Source: an uncultured Phaeodactylibacter sp.
GTDB lineage: Bacteria; Bacteroidota; Bacteroidia; Chitinophagales; Saprospiraceae
Assembly (NCBI GenBank): GCA_913057245.1
Contig: CAJXNH010000001.1
Location: forward strand, 1 to 64,000
Direction of reading: 5' to 3'
Length of the DNA stretch: 64,000 nucleotides
The position numbers and the translations under genes are program-made. Below, one piece after another: positions 1-8,602 of this stretch. The notes beneath the pieces were generated by a model, which had not been told where the DNA came from, did not search any database, and was given only the letters and a program-made list of their open reading frames with translations. How positions within the stretch are numbered: position 1 is the first letter of the stretch; each line of letters starts with the position of its first letter.

Positions 1-121
1 TTTAGCTTATTTGGCCCGCCAAACGCGCTAAAAAAGATTTAGCCAGAACCATAATTCCTTGATTTTCATGACAAACCCGCTCCAAACATAGTCTTAGCCC
101 GGTTTAATTAATTTTCGCGCG

Positions 122-1195
122 ATGAAAACAATACGAATCTTTGCAATCCTGCTGATTGCAGCATTTTCTACTATTAACGCTCAATCTGACTTTCGTCCCG
201 GTAAAGTCTGGAAGGCTAGTGGCGACACCCTCTATGGCAGCATTGATTACCGGGGTGACATGTCCCTGGCTCAGGAATGCCGGTTCAAATCCAGGGAAAG
301 TAAACAGGTACAAACCTTATCGCCATTAAAAATCAAAGGTTATCGGTTCGAAGACGACCGGTTGTTTATTGCTGAAGAGCTGGACGATAAATGGGTGTTC
401 CTGGAGTGCCTAATAAACGGGGCTATGGAGGTCTACTATTATCGCGATGAGACAAAGACCAATCAGTACTATTTCCGAAAAGCCGGGGACACCCTGGTTC
501 ATTTGTCTTTTATTGAAGAAATCCGTTATTTCAAAACCAATAAGATCAATGATGATCCGGAGGAAAATGCCGATTACCTTTTCCGTTCCAAGAAACACAT
601 TGGGCTGTTGAAATATCATCTGCAGGATGCTCCGGAACTGTAGGAGCAGATCTCAAAAATAGAGGCGCCCAGCCACCAATCACTGGTCCGGTTGGCCAAA
701 CGCTACCATCAGCTTACAGCAGAACCTGGAGAACCCTTAATGATCTACAGAAATGTCCCGCCTTTTTTCAAGCCTTTGCTTGGGGCTGGGGTTGGACTGA
801 TGCCGTTTTCTAATACCCCGACCGTCGCGGATCAGGGGCATTTGGCCTACGGTGCAGATCTGTTTCTGGTCATGCCCAGGGTGCATGAACGCGTCTTTTT
901 CCGCCTTGGGGTGCAGCAAGCCAACCGGCAGCTGGCGGATGAAAATGAAACGGACACTTTTACTTCCTATAATGTGGAAGTCGGCTATATGCTGCCGGAG
1001 ACATTTCGGATACGCCCGTACGCCTCCATTAGTCTGCTAAAGCCGGCCTACTCCGCAGGGGCGTGGGCGCAAATTGCCGGACCATTTTATGCCGGGCTGC
1101 ACGGTAATGCCACGTTTTACTTTGGTAGCTTCCGGTGGTTCCCCACCGACTTGTTTTTCTATTCCCTATCTGCTAGTGTAGGGTATCAGTTTTGA
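122..1195 (+). pseudogene. Secreted outer-membrane barrel-like protein, interrupted by an in-frame TAG
   Basis: One reading frame runs from the ATG at 122 to the stop at 1193-1195, broken only by a TAG at 641-643. The first part (173 codons) begins with a signal peptide ending near INAQS. The second part continues in the same frame with EQISKIEAPSHQSLVRLAKR and ends in aromatic, barrel-like strands (final residues SVGYQF). The TTG at 692 could in theory start the second part, but no signal peptide follows it, so one gene with a nonsense change (CAG to TAG, Gln to stop) is the simplest reading. A sequencing error is equally possible. I do not recognise the family; the C-terminal half resembles small outer-membrane barrels. 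The 3' end overlaps the convergent GDPD gene by 10 bp. Confidence 0.7.
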
Positions 1196-2103
1196 ATAAC
1201 CTGTGATATTTTATTGGGGTAGTCGGTGATGATTCCGTCCACGCCCAGGCCAATTAGCGCTTTCATGGCGGTGGTGTCGTTGACAGTCCACGGGATGATG
1301 GTCATGCCAAGGTCGTGCACGGTATCCACCACGTTGCCCGTTACCATTTTGTAATAGGGGCTGTAGATGTCCGGGGTGTAGCCAAGGGCATCAAGGTTGA
1401 CCTGAACACCGTTGGGGTTTTCAACCAGCAGGGCCGTGGTGACAGCAGGGTCAAGCCGGTGCAGTTCCTCTAGGGGGCGGACATCGAAAGACTGCACGCA
1501 GGTTTGGTTTTTAATGCCCAGGTCTGCTATCTCCTGCAAAACGAGGCGGGCAAAGGTCAGCGGGCGGGGCGCTTTGACGTTATCGTAAGCCGGGTCGTGC
1601 TTGATTTCGATGTTGTAGCGTGGCTTGGGGCGGTTGTGCTCAGCACAGTAAGCATTGACGGCTTGTACCACCTCGCTAAGCAGGGGCTTGTGCACCGGCA
1701 TGCGCGCTTGCTCCGGAAAGCGTTCGTTCCCGCGGGTGCCGCAATCGTAAGTCTTGATCTGAGCGTAAGACATTTGAAAGAGCAGCAGTTCCGCTTCCTC
1801 CGCTTCCGTCACAGCCCGCCCGTCCGGATGGCTGCAGATGTGGTGAGACATCCAGGGCTCGTGGCTGACCACCAGCAGGCTGTCCTGACTCACCGCAAGG
1901 TCGAGCTCCAGCGTTTTCACTTGAGGGAATTCCAGTGCTTTGAGGAAGGCGGGCACCGTATTTTCCGGCAACAGCCCGCGGGCACCCCGGTGGCCCTGCC
2001 AGTCGAAATCAGCAGCTTGTTCAGCAGTCATATCTTGTTGAGTTGAAGGTGCTGAGCAGGCTGAAAGCCCGAGCAGCAGGAGAAGGAAATAAAATTGGCG
2101 CAT
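1186..2103 (-). CDS. Glycerophosphodiester phosphodiesterase family lipoprotein
   Basis: 305 aa. The N-terminus is a lipoprotein signal with lipobox LSAC (Cys16), so the enzyme should be membrane-anchored in the envelope. The GDPD fold is shown by HRGARGLLPENT near residue 38, ELDLAVSQD about 30 residues later and VSHEP after that. These carry the catalytic His pair and the metal-binding Glu/Asp. The family hydrolyses glycerophosphodiesters to glycerol-3-phosphate plus an alcohol, so a role in lipid or phosphate salvage is likely. The C-terminus has the typical late-barrel strand (IIPWTVND, then GVDGIITDYP). The gene diverges from the M1 peptidase with 75 bp between start codons. The length is normal for periplasmic GDPDs. 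The exact substrate cannot be read from the sequence. Confidence 0.9.
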   Translation of the reverse strand: MRQFYFLLLLLGLSACSAPSTQQDMTAEQAADFDWQGHRGARGLLPENTVPAFLKALEFPQVKTLELDLAVSQDSLLVVSHEPWMSHHICSHPDGRAVTEAEEAELLLFQMSYAQIKTYDCGTRGNERFPEQARMPVHKPLLSEVVQAVNAYCAEHNRPKPRYNIEIKHDPAYDNVKAPRPLTFARLVLQEIADLGIKNQTCVQSFDVRPLEELHRLDPAVTTALLVENPNGVQVNLDALGYTPDIYSPYYKMVTGNVVDTVHDLGMTIIPWTVNDTTAMKALIGLGVDGIITDYPNKISQVIQN

Positions 2104-2119
2104 AATGTTGGCTTTGGGG

Positions 2120-2127
2120 TAAAGGTA
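2120..2127 (-). promoter_or_regulatory. Candidate -7 box for the GDPD gene
   Basis: On the minus strand TACCTTTA matches 7 of 8 positions of the Bacteroidota -7 consensus TAnnTTTG and lies 16 bp upstream of the ATG. No convincing -33 TTG was found at the proper spacing, so this is a weak prediction. Confidence 0.35.
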
Positions 2128-2178
2128 CGGAATTGGGAAATTGTCTTTTCCCGGAAAAACGTATTTTCACCATCAAAA

Positions 2179-3789
2179 ATGCGAACCTTCCTTTTGGCGC
2201 TTGTGCTCTTGTGCCCATTCCTGCTGTCGGCACAGGCTTCCATTCCCCGCCTTTCCCAAATTGATGTACAGCATTATACCTTTCAGCTGGAGCTGAGTGA
2301 TGCGCACGACACCATTCAGGGCAGTGCGCTGATTGATATCCGGTTTTTGCAGGCATTGGATACCCTTGTATTGGACCTGGTAGCAGCAGAAGCTGGGCAG
2401 GGGGGCATGCAGGTCCTGGAAGTGAAGGAAGGAGGCGAGCCTTTGAGCTACCGGCATGAAGGGGCTCAGTTGCATATTGCGCTGAGCAGCCCGGCAGCGG
2501 CAGGATCCGCCCGGCAATTCACCATTCAGTACAAAGGCTTCCCAGCTGACGGGCTTATCATCGCCCAAAACAAGTACGGTGACCGGACCTTTTTTGGCGA
2601 CAACTGGCCGAATCGCGCCCATCACTATCTGCCCTGTGTGGACCACCCTTCGGATAAGGCGACGGTGGCATTTGTGATTATCGCGCCGGACCATTATCAG
2701 GTGGTGGGCTCCGGTTTGCAGCTGGAGGAGCTCAACCTTGACCAGGAAACCAAGCTTACTTTCTGGCGGATGGACACGCCCATTCCCACCAAAGTGGCGG
2801 TCTTTGGAGCGGCGCAGTTTGCGGTGAGCCGGGCCGGGGAAGTTGCCGGTATACCCGTTAGCAGCTGGGTTTACCCCGAAAACCGTACGGAAGGCTATCA
2901 GGATTACGCGCAGGCGACGGAGGTTTTACAGTTTTTTATCGACTCCATCGGGCCTTATTCCTACCCAAAACTGGCTAACGTACAGTCCAAAACCCGCTAC
3001 GGAGGGATGGAAAACGCCAGCAATATCTTCTACTTTGAAAATTCCGTGACCGGTGGGCAGGGCCACGAAGACCTCATCGCCCACGAAGTGGCCCATCAGT
3101 GGTTTGGCAACAGCGTGACGGAAGGCAACTGGCACCACATCTGGCTGAGCGAAGGCTTTGCAACCTACGGCGCTAACCTTTACATTGAACACAAGTACGG
3201 CCGGGATGCCATGGCTAAGCGGCTGCTTACCGAGCGTCAGCAAGTTCTGCAGTTTGCCCGTCAGTCCAACAGCCCCGTCATTGACACCCTCATCACCAAC
3301 TGGAACCGGCTGCTGAATGCCAATGCTTATCAGAAAGGCAACTGGGTGCTGCACATGCTGCGGCATAAGGTGGGCGAACGGGCATTCTGGTCGGGCCTGC
3401 GGGCCTACTACAAAGCCTACCAAAACGGCAATGCTCTGACCCGGGATTTCCAGGAAGTGATGGAAATCGCCAGCGGGCAGGATTTGAGCGGTTTCTTTTA
3501 CCAGTGGCTTTATCAGCCCGGCGTGCCGGAAATTGGGGTGAGCTGGTCGTGGAGCAAAAAGGAAGGTTTGCAACTGGATATCGGTCAGTTGCGCAGCGAT
3601 GCGACCTATACTTTTCCCCTGGATATTGCAGCGGAAGCCCCCGATGGTACCCGTGAAACCTGGACGGTAAATATTGATCAGGAACAGCAGACGGTGACCC
3701 TACCCTGTGACTTTGAGCCCCAACGGCTATGGCTGGACCCGGATACCTGGCTGCTTTTTAGCGCTGAACTGAAGCAGATGAAAAATTAA
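2179..3789 (+). CDS. M1 family metallopeptidase (gluzincin aminopeptidase), secreted
   Basis: 536 aa from the ATG at 2179, chosen because a clear signal peptide starts there (RTFLLALVLLCPFLLSAQAS); an upstream in-frame Met adds 28 residues without a signal. The M1 exopeptidase motif is YGGMENAS near residue 274. The zinc site HEVAHQWFG follows near 302, with the third ligand Glu in WLSEGFATY exactly 18 residues after the second His, as in the family. M1 enzymes remove N-terminal amino acids from peptides, so this one probably processes peptides in the periplasm. The protein is shorter than aminopeptidase N (about 870 aa), fitting the compact bacterial forms without the long helical C-domain. 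A possible promoter with TTG and TATTTTCA 18 bp apart precedes the start. Confidence 0.92.
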   Translation: MRTFLLALVLLCPFLLSAQASIPRLSQIDVQHYTFQLELSDAHDTIQGSALIDIRFLQALDTLVLDLVAAEAGQGGMQVLEVKEGGEPLSYRHEGAQLHIALSSPAAAGSARQFTIQYKGFPADGLIIAQNKYGDRTFFGDNWPNRAHHYLPCVDHPSDKATVAFVIIAPDHYQVVGSGLQLEELNLDQETKLTFWRMDTPIPTKVAVFGAAQFAVSRAGEVAGIPVSSWVYPENRTEGYQDYAQATEVLQFFIDSIGPYSYPKLANVQSKTRYGGMENASNIFYFENSVTGGQGHEDLIAHEVAHQWFGNSVTEGNWHHIWLSEGFATYGANLYIEHKYGRDAMAKRLLTERQQVLQFARQSNSPVIDTLITNWNRLLNANAYQKGNWVLHMLRHKVGERAFWSGLRAYYKAYQNGNALTRDFQEVMEIASGQDLSGFFYQWLYQPGVPEIGVSWSWSKKEGLQLDIGQLRSDATYTFPLDIAAEAPDGTRETWTVNIDQEQQTVTLPCDFEPQRLWLDPDTWLLFSAELKQMKN

Positions 3790-3820
3790 TTTGCATTTTT
3801 GTGCCTCCAAAACGGGAACC

Positions 3821-4678
3821 ATGAAAAAAACGGCCATTTTACTGATTCACTGCCCGGACCAAACCGGTCTTGTCGCGGCAGTCACCGACTTTCTGCACCG
3901 CAACAACGGGAACGTCATCTCTCTGGACCAGCACGTTGACCGGCAGGCGGGGCGCTTTTTTATGCGGGTAGAGTGGGAGCTGGAGGGTTTTAATATCCCT
4001 GCCGAAAAAATCGATGAGTATTTTGGTACGCTGATAGGGCAAAAATACCAAATGGAATGGCAGGTACATCTGAGTGCGCACAAGCCGCGCATGGCCATTT
4101 TTGTTTCCAAAATGTCTCACTGTCTGTATGACATCCTGCAGCGCTGCATGAGCGGGGAGTGGGAAGTGGACATCCCGGTAATCGTCAGCAATCATGAGAA
4201 CCTCCGCTATATCGCGGATCGTTTTGAAATCCCATTCGAGGTCTTCCCCATCACCAAAGTCAACAAAGCAGAGCAGGAGCAGCGGGAAATTGAGCTGATG
4301 CGCAAGCTGAATATTGACTTTATCGTCCTGGCCCGCTACATGCAAATTTTGTCCGACGACTTTGTGGCCGCTTTCCCGAATCAGGTTATAAATATCCACC
4401 ATTCCTTCCTTCCTGCTTTCAAGGGTGCGAAGCCTTATCACTCAGCCTTCAACCGGGGCGTAAAGGTGATTGGGGCAACGAGCCATTACGTCACCGCTGA
4501 TCTGGATGAAGGGCCTATTATAGAGCAGGATGTCCGCCGGATTTCTCACAAAGATACCATTCAGGACCTCATCCGTATTGGTAAGGACCTGGAGAAGGTC
4601 GTCCTGGCCCGAGCCATCTGGCTGGAGATTCAGCATAAGATTTTACCGTATCAAAATAAGACGATTGTGTTTGATTAA
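3821..4678 (+). CDS. purU: Formyltetrahydrofolate deformylase
   Basis: 285 aa. The start at 3821 gives the usual MKKTAILLIHCPDQTGLVA beginning. The N-terminal ~85 residues form an ACT-type domain. The rest is the formyltransferase-like catalytic domain, with the Asn-His-Asp set: Asn and His in NIHHSFLPAFKGAKPYH, and the Asp in the segment around LDEGPI. PurU hydrolyses 10-formyl-THF to formate and THF, supplying formate for purine synthesis and balancing the one-carbon pool. It acts in the cytosol. The gene lies 31 bp after the M1 peptidase, but CATTTTTG at 3794-3801 resembles a -7 box, so it may have its own promoter. Length and motifs match the family throughout. Confidence 0.95.
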   Translation: MKKTAILLIHCPDQTGLVAAVTDFLHRNNGNVISLDQHVDRQAGRFFMRVEWELEGFNIPAEKIDEYFGTLIGQKYQMEWQVHLSAHKPRMAIFVSKMSHCLYDILQRCMSGEWEVDIPVIVSNHENLRYIADRFEIPFEVFPITKVNKAEQEQREIELMRKLNIDFIVLARYMQILSDDFVAAFPNQVINIHHSFLPAFKGAKPYHSAFNRGVKVIGATSHYVTADLDEGPIIEQDVRRISHKDTIQDLIRIGKDLEKVVLARAIWLEIQHKILPYQNKTIVFD

Positions 4679-4689
4679 GAAGTTGATCT

Positions 4690-4960
4690 GACTGATGACA
4701 CTGATTGCTCAACTATGCCCGCGTCGCTAGATGCCCCTGCTCGAAATCTGTGGAAATCTGCGTGATCCGTCCAATCTGTGTTCCAGCCCATCACACATGA
4801 CAAGGGCACACTGATGCCGCTGATCTGACTGATGCCACTGATCTGCTTTGCTGGACCCGCCCCGTTGGAAGACCTTCCCGGGAATCCGTGTGAATCTGCG
4901 TAATCCGTCCAATCAGTATACCAACCTCCAAATAAATCAGTGACGCCCTCTCCAATAATC
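4690..4960 (-). repeat. Dispersed intergenic repeat, family A (two degenerate units)
   Basis: This 359 bp gap between purU and the M28 gene has no credible gene. Read on the minus strand it holds two related units whose conserved cores (complement of ATCCGTCCAAT) begin at 4765 and 4903, 138 bp apart. Each has a GATTGGACGGAT-type core, then gcagatt..acagattt, a GC-rich link, and a string of short CAGATCAG/CATCAGTCAGAT words. The minus-strand copy at 4765-4784 matches the plus-strand cluster at 26672-26691 at 19 of 20 bases. Apparent open frames across it repeat WNTDWTD because of the DNA repeat and are not genes. Confidence 0.75.
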
Positions 4961-5037
4961 CCATCACAATCATCCCCCCACTTGTGAATGGAGGACAAAT
5001 AACGTATTTTCATCTCTAAATCAATCCAACCCCGAAC

Positions 5038-6603
5038 ATGATAACTGGAAGGTACCTACTCGCCCTGGCAATGACCTCATTCAGCATCTGCATTTGCGCT
5101 CAGAACCAGCCCCCTCAGCTCACGATACAGTCTGTAGACCTCAATCCGGAAACACAGATGGTAACCATTACCTACGACCTGGCAGACGCGGAAGACACAG
5201 AACTCGAAGTCTTCCTGCGCGCTGCACCGGCAGGCAGCTCCAACTTCAGTATCCATGCAGAGAATGTGTCCGGTGCTATTGGTTTTCCTGTTTCACCGGG
5301 CGATGGCTTGCAGCTGACCTGGAACTACGCAGGCGAAATCGGCAACAGCGATACGTATGACTTCAAAATCATTGCTGATGATGGCTACGACATCCCAATC
5401 GAAGACTTGGTGGCGCAGGTAGACAGTCAATTATTGCGGGCGCGAATGGAGCATATCGCTGGCATCCGGCACTACATTACGAATCCAGATAATCTGAACC
5501 GCTGCCGCGATACCCTGGAGCAGGCTTTTCTGGATTATGGATTGGAGACCTTCCGGCAAAACTTTCCCAATCTGGGCACTACCGGGCAGAATATCATTGG
5601 CGACCATTGGGGGCAAACGCATAGCAATAACGTAATCATCATCGACGGGCACTATGATACCGTCAGCGACTCTCCCGGGGCTGACGATAACGGGACCGCC
5701 ACTGTGGGCGTACTCGAAGCGGCCCGTATTCTCTCGCGTTATCACTTCCGTAAAAGCCTGCGGTTTATTGGTTTTGACTTTGAGGAAACCGGACTGGATG
5801 GCAGTATGTATTATGTGGAGCACCTGTCCGGGAACGAAGCCATCGAAGGCGTGCTCAATATGGAAATGATCGGCTACTACAGCGATGAACCCAATAGCCA
5901 GGATTTTCCGCCTGGTTTTGAGCTGGTCTTTCCGGAAGCGGCCGCCGAAGTACAGTCTGATGCCAACCGGGGCAATTTTCTAATCAATGTGGGGCCAGGT
6001 TTTGGGAATGCCTTGTATAATGCCTTCAACTCAGCGGCTGAAGCTTATGTCCCGGAGCTGCGGGTGATCGGGCTGAGTGTTGCTAACCCACTGCTTGTCC
6101 CTGACCTGCTGCGCAGTGATCACGGCTCTTTCTGGGAAGCCAACATCCCTGCCCTGATGCTCACCGATGGTGCCGATTTCCGCAACCCGCACTACCATGA
6201 GCCTTCAGATACGATTGGTACGCTTAGTTTCACCTTTATGGCAAATGCAGTGAAAGCCGTCATTGCCACCGCTGCTATGATGGCGGAACCCATGCATAGT
6301 GGTGAAGCCATTGCCAGTAATGTTATAATTACGGATGCAGAGCACCTGCATGAACTCCCGTGCAGTTATTTCCTTTCGCCCAATCCGGCGCAGGAGGAAT
6401 TCACCATCCGCTTCGGTGATTGCAAGCCCATGCAGCTTGAACTGTGCCTGTACAATGTGAAAGGGCAACCAGTATGGAGTGGGCAGCATGACACCACTAT
6501 GGAGCGCTTCCGTATACCGGTTGGCAATTTTCCCACGGGCGTTTACTGGCTGCAGCTCGGTGACGGGCACCACTTTAGTGCGCAGCGGGTGGTGGTTCGG
6601 TAA
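5038..6603 (+). CDS. Secreted M28 family zinc peptidase with T9SS sorting domain
   Basis: 521 aa with a signal peptide ending near ICICAQ. Residues ~25-120 look like an Ig/fibronectin-type domain. The M28 catalytic domain follows: zinc-ligand motifs GHYDTVSDSPGADDNGT (residues ~204-220), FDFEETGLDGS with the catalytic Glu pair, EMIGYY, and a final DHGSFWEANIPALMLTDGA..HYHEPSD segment supplying Asp/His ligands. The last ~80 residues form a type A sorting domain (begins FLSPNPAQ, ends FSAQRVVVR), so the enzyme is exported by T9SS and attached to the surface or released. M28 members are mostly aminopeptidases; the substrate is unknown. A weak promoter (TTG, 20 bp, TATTTTCA) lies just upstream. 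Confidence 0.93.
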   Translation: MITGRYLLALAMTSFSICICAQNQPPQLTIQSVDLNPETQMVTITYDLADAEDTELEVFLRAAPAGSSNFSIHAENVSGAIGFPVSPGDGLQLTWNYAGEIGNSDTYDFKIIADDGYDIPIEDLVAQVDSQLLRARMEHIAGIRHYITNPDNLNRCRDTLEQAFLDYGLETFRQNFPNLGTTGQNIIGDHWGQTHSNNVIIIDGHYDTVSDSPGADDNGTATVGVLEAARILSRYHFRKSLRFIGFDFEETGLDGSMYYVEHLSGNEAIEGVLNMEMIGYYSDEPNSQDFPPGFELVFPEAAAEVQSDANRGNFLINVGPGFGNALYNAFNSAAEAYVPELRVIGLSVANPLLVPDLLRSDHGSFWEANIPALMLTDGADFRNPHYHEPSDTIGTLSFTFMANAVKAVIATAAMMAEPMHSGEAIASNVIITDAEHLHELPCSYFLSPNPAQEEFTIRFGDCKPMQLELCLYNVKGQPVWSGQHDTTMERFRIPVGNFPTGVYWLQLGDGHHFSAQRVVVR

Positions 6604-6610
6604 GGATGAT

Positions 6611-6806
6611 TTAAGTTGGGGTAGGCTTTACCCTGTCCGCTATAGCTAAGCGAAAGCGGGCCAGCATGCCCTAACTTTAAACGGTACAAATCAGGCGGTT
6701 CCGGGAAAGACCCGCCTAATCTTAAACAATAATCAGGCGGTTCCGGGCATGCCTTCGCTGAGATGATAGCTACGGTAGCCGGTGAAAAGACCCGCCTAAA
6801 TCCAGG
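6611..6806. repeat. Palindromic intergenic repeats, two families with nested insertions
   Basis: The gap holds imperfect palindromes. Unit 1 (about 6613-6678) has outer arms AGTTGGGGTAGG and GCATGCCCTAACT, with a ~30 bp insert containing CTATAGCTAAGCGAA. It matches the compact palindromes at 46001-46073. Units 2 (about 6690-6720) and 3 (6732-6800) share TCAGGCGGTTCCGGG ... AAAGACCCGCCTAA. Unit 3 carries an extra ~38 bp insert (GCATGCCTTCGCTGAGATGA...) that resembles the reverse complement of the insert in unit 1. The 3' side of the minus-strand coiled-coil gene begins right after, so the hairpins may also act as terminators. Confidence 0.65.
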
Positions 6807-7838
6807 CTAATCAAAAAAGCTATCATACCCCTCCTTACTGCTACCGCCCCGCTTCCGCTGCTCCGGCTCCGCCATAGGCGAGTCGAGGTTTAGCGTATCA
6901 GAGCTGGAAGAATCGCCGTCCATCAACATAAGGGTGCTTTCCTTTTCCCATTGTTCGAGCATTTTCAGCCCTTCATCTTCGAAGATGCCCTGCTGTAAGT
7001 CGATGGAGTTCATTACATTGGAAGACATTTCCATAAAACGCTCCATTTCGCCCACCTTATTGGCCACATCGTCGGTGATAGCTTCCATAGCCGCATCGAA
7101 CATCGCCCGCTTATCCGGATCCCCGGACATGACGCTCATGGCAGACTTCATGGCAGAGTGGGAAGTGCGGATGGCTTTGCGCTCCTGCTCTTTGAGCTGC
7201 ACCTGATCTTTGGTATCCTCCAGCAGGATTTCAGAATTCTGGTGCATCTTTTTCAGGATGCGGTACATCACATCCATACGGTTGAGGAGGGACGTATACT
7301 TTTCATTGCTGTCCTTAAGGCGGGCAGCCTTACGGGTCGCCAGGACAACCTGACTGTCCATACCTTTTTCCTTGGCAGCACTTGCCATTTTCATCTGCTC
7401 CTCAATGGTGCGGGTATTCTCTTCCACCAGGGTTTGCAGTTTGCGCATCTGGCCACGGAGTATACCGATTTGCTTCCGCATCTTAACCAGGTTGTTGGAC
7501 AGGTCCTCCACATAGCTCTTCAAAATACCAATCGGGTCGACCTGTACAAAAATGCCGGTGACTTTGCGCATCACGCTTTTGTACATGTACCAAATAAGGT
7601 TGCGCATGCGGGGGTCCAGGATCATGTAGACGACCGCCGCCAGCACGGCCAGCAGGATAGCCAGGTAAAGGGTGTTCTGCACCAGTGCCAGGATAGCGGC
7701 CATGTTGACGGCCAGCAGGTAGCCCCCACCCAGGATCAGGGCACCCAGAAAAATCGCACCGGTCACGCCTTCCGGACGCTTCCAGAAAGACTTCTGCTTG
7801 AATTCAGATTGATCAAAATTTGGCGATGATGTTGCCAT
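6807..7838 (-). CDS. Membrane-anchored coiled-coil protein, function unknown
   Basis: 343 aa. After a short polar N-terminus there are two hydrophobic segments (about residues 28-48 and 52-72), then a basic stretch and ~200 residues of heptad-rich helix (VKMRKQIGILRGQMRKLQ and onward). The tail is acidic and Ser-rich, ending GYDSFFD. No enzymatic motif is visible. The shape (membrane hairpin plus long helix) recalls PspA/IM30-associated or scaffold proteins, but I cannot assign it to a family. It is the second gene of a pair with the cytosolic coiled-coil protein at 7867-8439, 28 bp upstream on the same strand, which suggests the two act together. Confidence 0.8.
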   Translation of the reverse strand: MATSSPNFDQSEFKQKSFWKRPEGVTGAIFLGALILGGGYLLAVNMAAILALVQNTLYLAILLAVLAAVVYMILDPRMRNLIWYMYKSVMRKVTGIFVQVDPIGILKSYVEDLSNNLVKMRKQIGILRGQMRKLQTLVEENTRTIEEQMKMASAAKEKGMDSQVVLATRKAARLKDSNEKYTSLLNRMDVMYRILKKMHQNSEILLEDTKDQVQLKEQERKAIRTSHSAMKSAMSVMSGDPDKRAMFDAAMEAITDDVANKVGEMERFMEMSSNVMNSIDLQQGIFEDEGLKMLEQWEKESTLMLMDGDSSSSDTLNLDSPMAEPEQRKRGGSSKEGYDSFFD

Positions 7839-7866
7839 AGTTATATCGGTATGGTTGTTTCAAAAA

Positions 7867-8439
7867 TTAAAGATAGGTCTCCATGCTTTCAATATCCTTC
7901 TGTATCTCATTGGAAATACTCTGAAGGGCATGCTGGAAAGCATCTTTGGTAGAAAGCAATTTGTCCTTGGCAGCCTGAATGTCCTCATCGGCAGAAGCAA
8001 TGGTCTGCTCTCCCTGTTTGATTTTGGCTTCCAGGCTCTTGATTTTGTTTTCCAGCTCCTCAATTTTGCCCTGAAAATCCGCCACCTGCTTCTTCATTTT
8101 CTCCACCTCCTGCATCTTGGCTTTGACGCGCTGCTCCATTTGGCGTTTGAGCGACTCCTCAAAGTGCTCATTTTCATTGTCCAGTACCTTTTTATAGTGC
8201 AGGGCCGTTTTTAGGAGTTTTTCCTTGGTCAGCCCCATCGTTGAGGCGGTGGCGTAGGCAGAACGGAAAGCGGTCGGCTCATCCATGTCCATTTCGCGTA
8301 GTCGGGCTAGTGCCTGTTTGAACTCAATATAATCGAAGCCTGGAAGGTTTTCATTAGCCAAAGCGCGGGTCAACGCGCTTACACTTCTTTCATCCAGCCC
8401 GTGGTGATCGCCAAAAAGCGATTTCAGGTCTTTTTGCAT
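7867..8439 (-). CDS. Coiled-coil protein, partner of the downstream membrane protein
   Basis: 190 aa, no signal peptide or membrane segment. Residues 1-85 are a globular-looking helical region. Residues ~88-160 are an uninterrupted coiled coil (for example KQVADFQGKIEELENKIKSL), followed by a helical tail. It starts at the ATG at 8439 and is separated by 28 bp from the membrane/coiled-coil gene, so co-transcription is likely. It diverges from the ECF sigma gene across 163 bp. I do not recognise the family. A membrane-associated complex formed by the two helical proteins is the obvious hypothesis, for example in envelope stress or cytoskeletal scaffolding, but nothing in the sequence fixes a role. 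Confidence 0.8.
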   Translation of the reverse strand: MQKDLKSLFGDHHGLDERSVSALTRALANENLPGFDYIEFKQALARLREMDMDEPTAFRSAYATASTMGLTKEKLLKTALHYKKVLDNENEHFEESLKRQMEQRVKAKMQEVEKMKKQVADFQGKIEELENKIKSLEAKIKQGEQTIASADEDIQAAKDKLLSTKDAFQHALQSISNEIQKDIESMETYL

Positions 8440-8602
8440 TTAGTCGAAAGTTTTTTACTGTTGCTACAAATTAAAAGAAATTGCCGGAAAACCCCACGAT
8501 ATTTTCGATGATCCCGGATGGAAGTTCGATATAACAATTTTTTTCGATTTTTTTGAACGCCCGTACAAAAGGTGTGTACTCCATACCAAACAAAGGCACC
8601 GA

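Noticed and set aside
692..1195. Separate gene starting at TTG 692
   Set aside because: Same frame as the upstream part, no signal peptide and no ribosome-site context; better read as the second half of an interrupted gene.
4675..5013. 112-codon minus-strand gene with WNTDWTD repeats
   Set aside because: Its residues follow the intergenic DNA repeat and recur at 26.6 kb in another context; no start signal or family.
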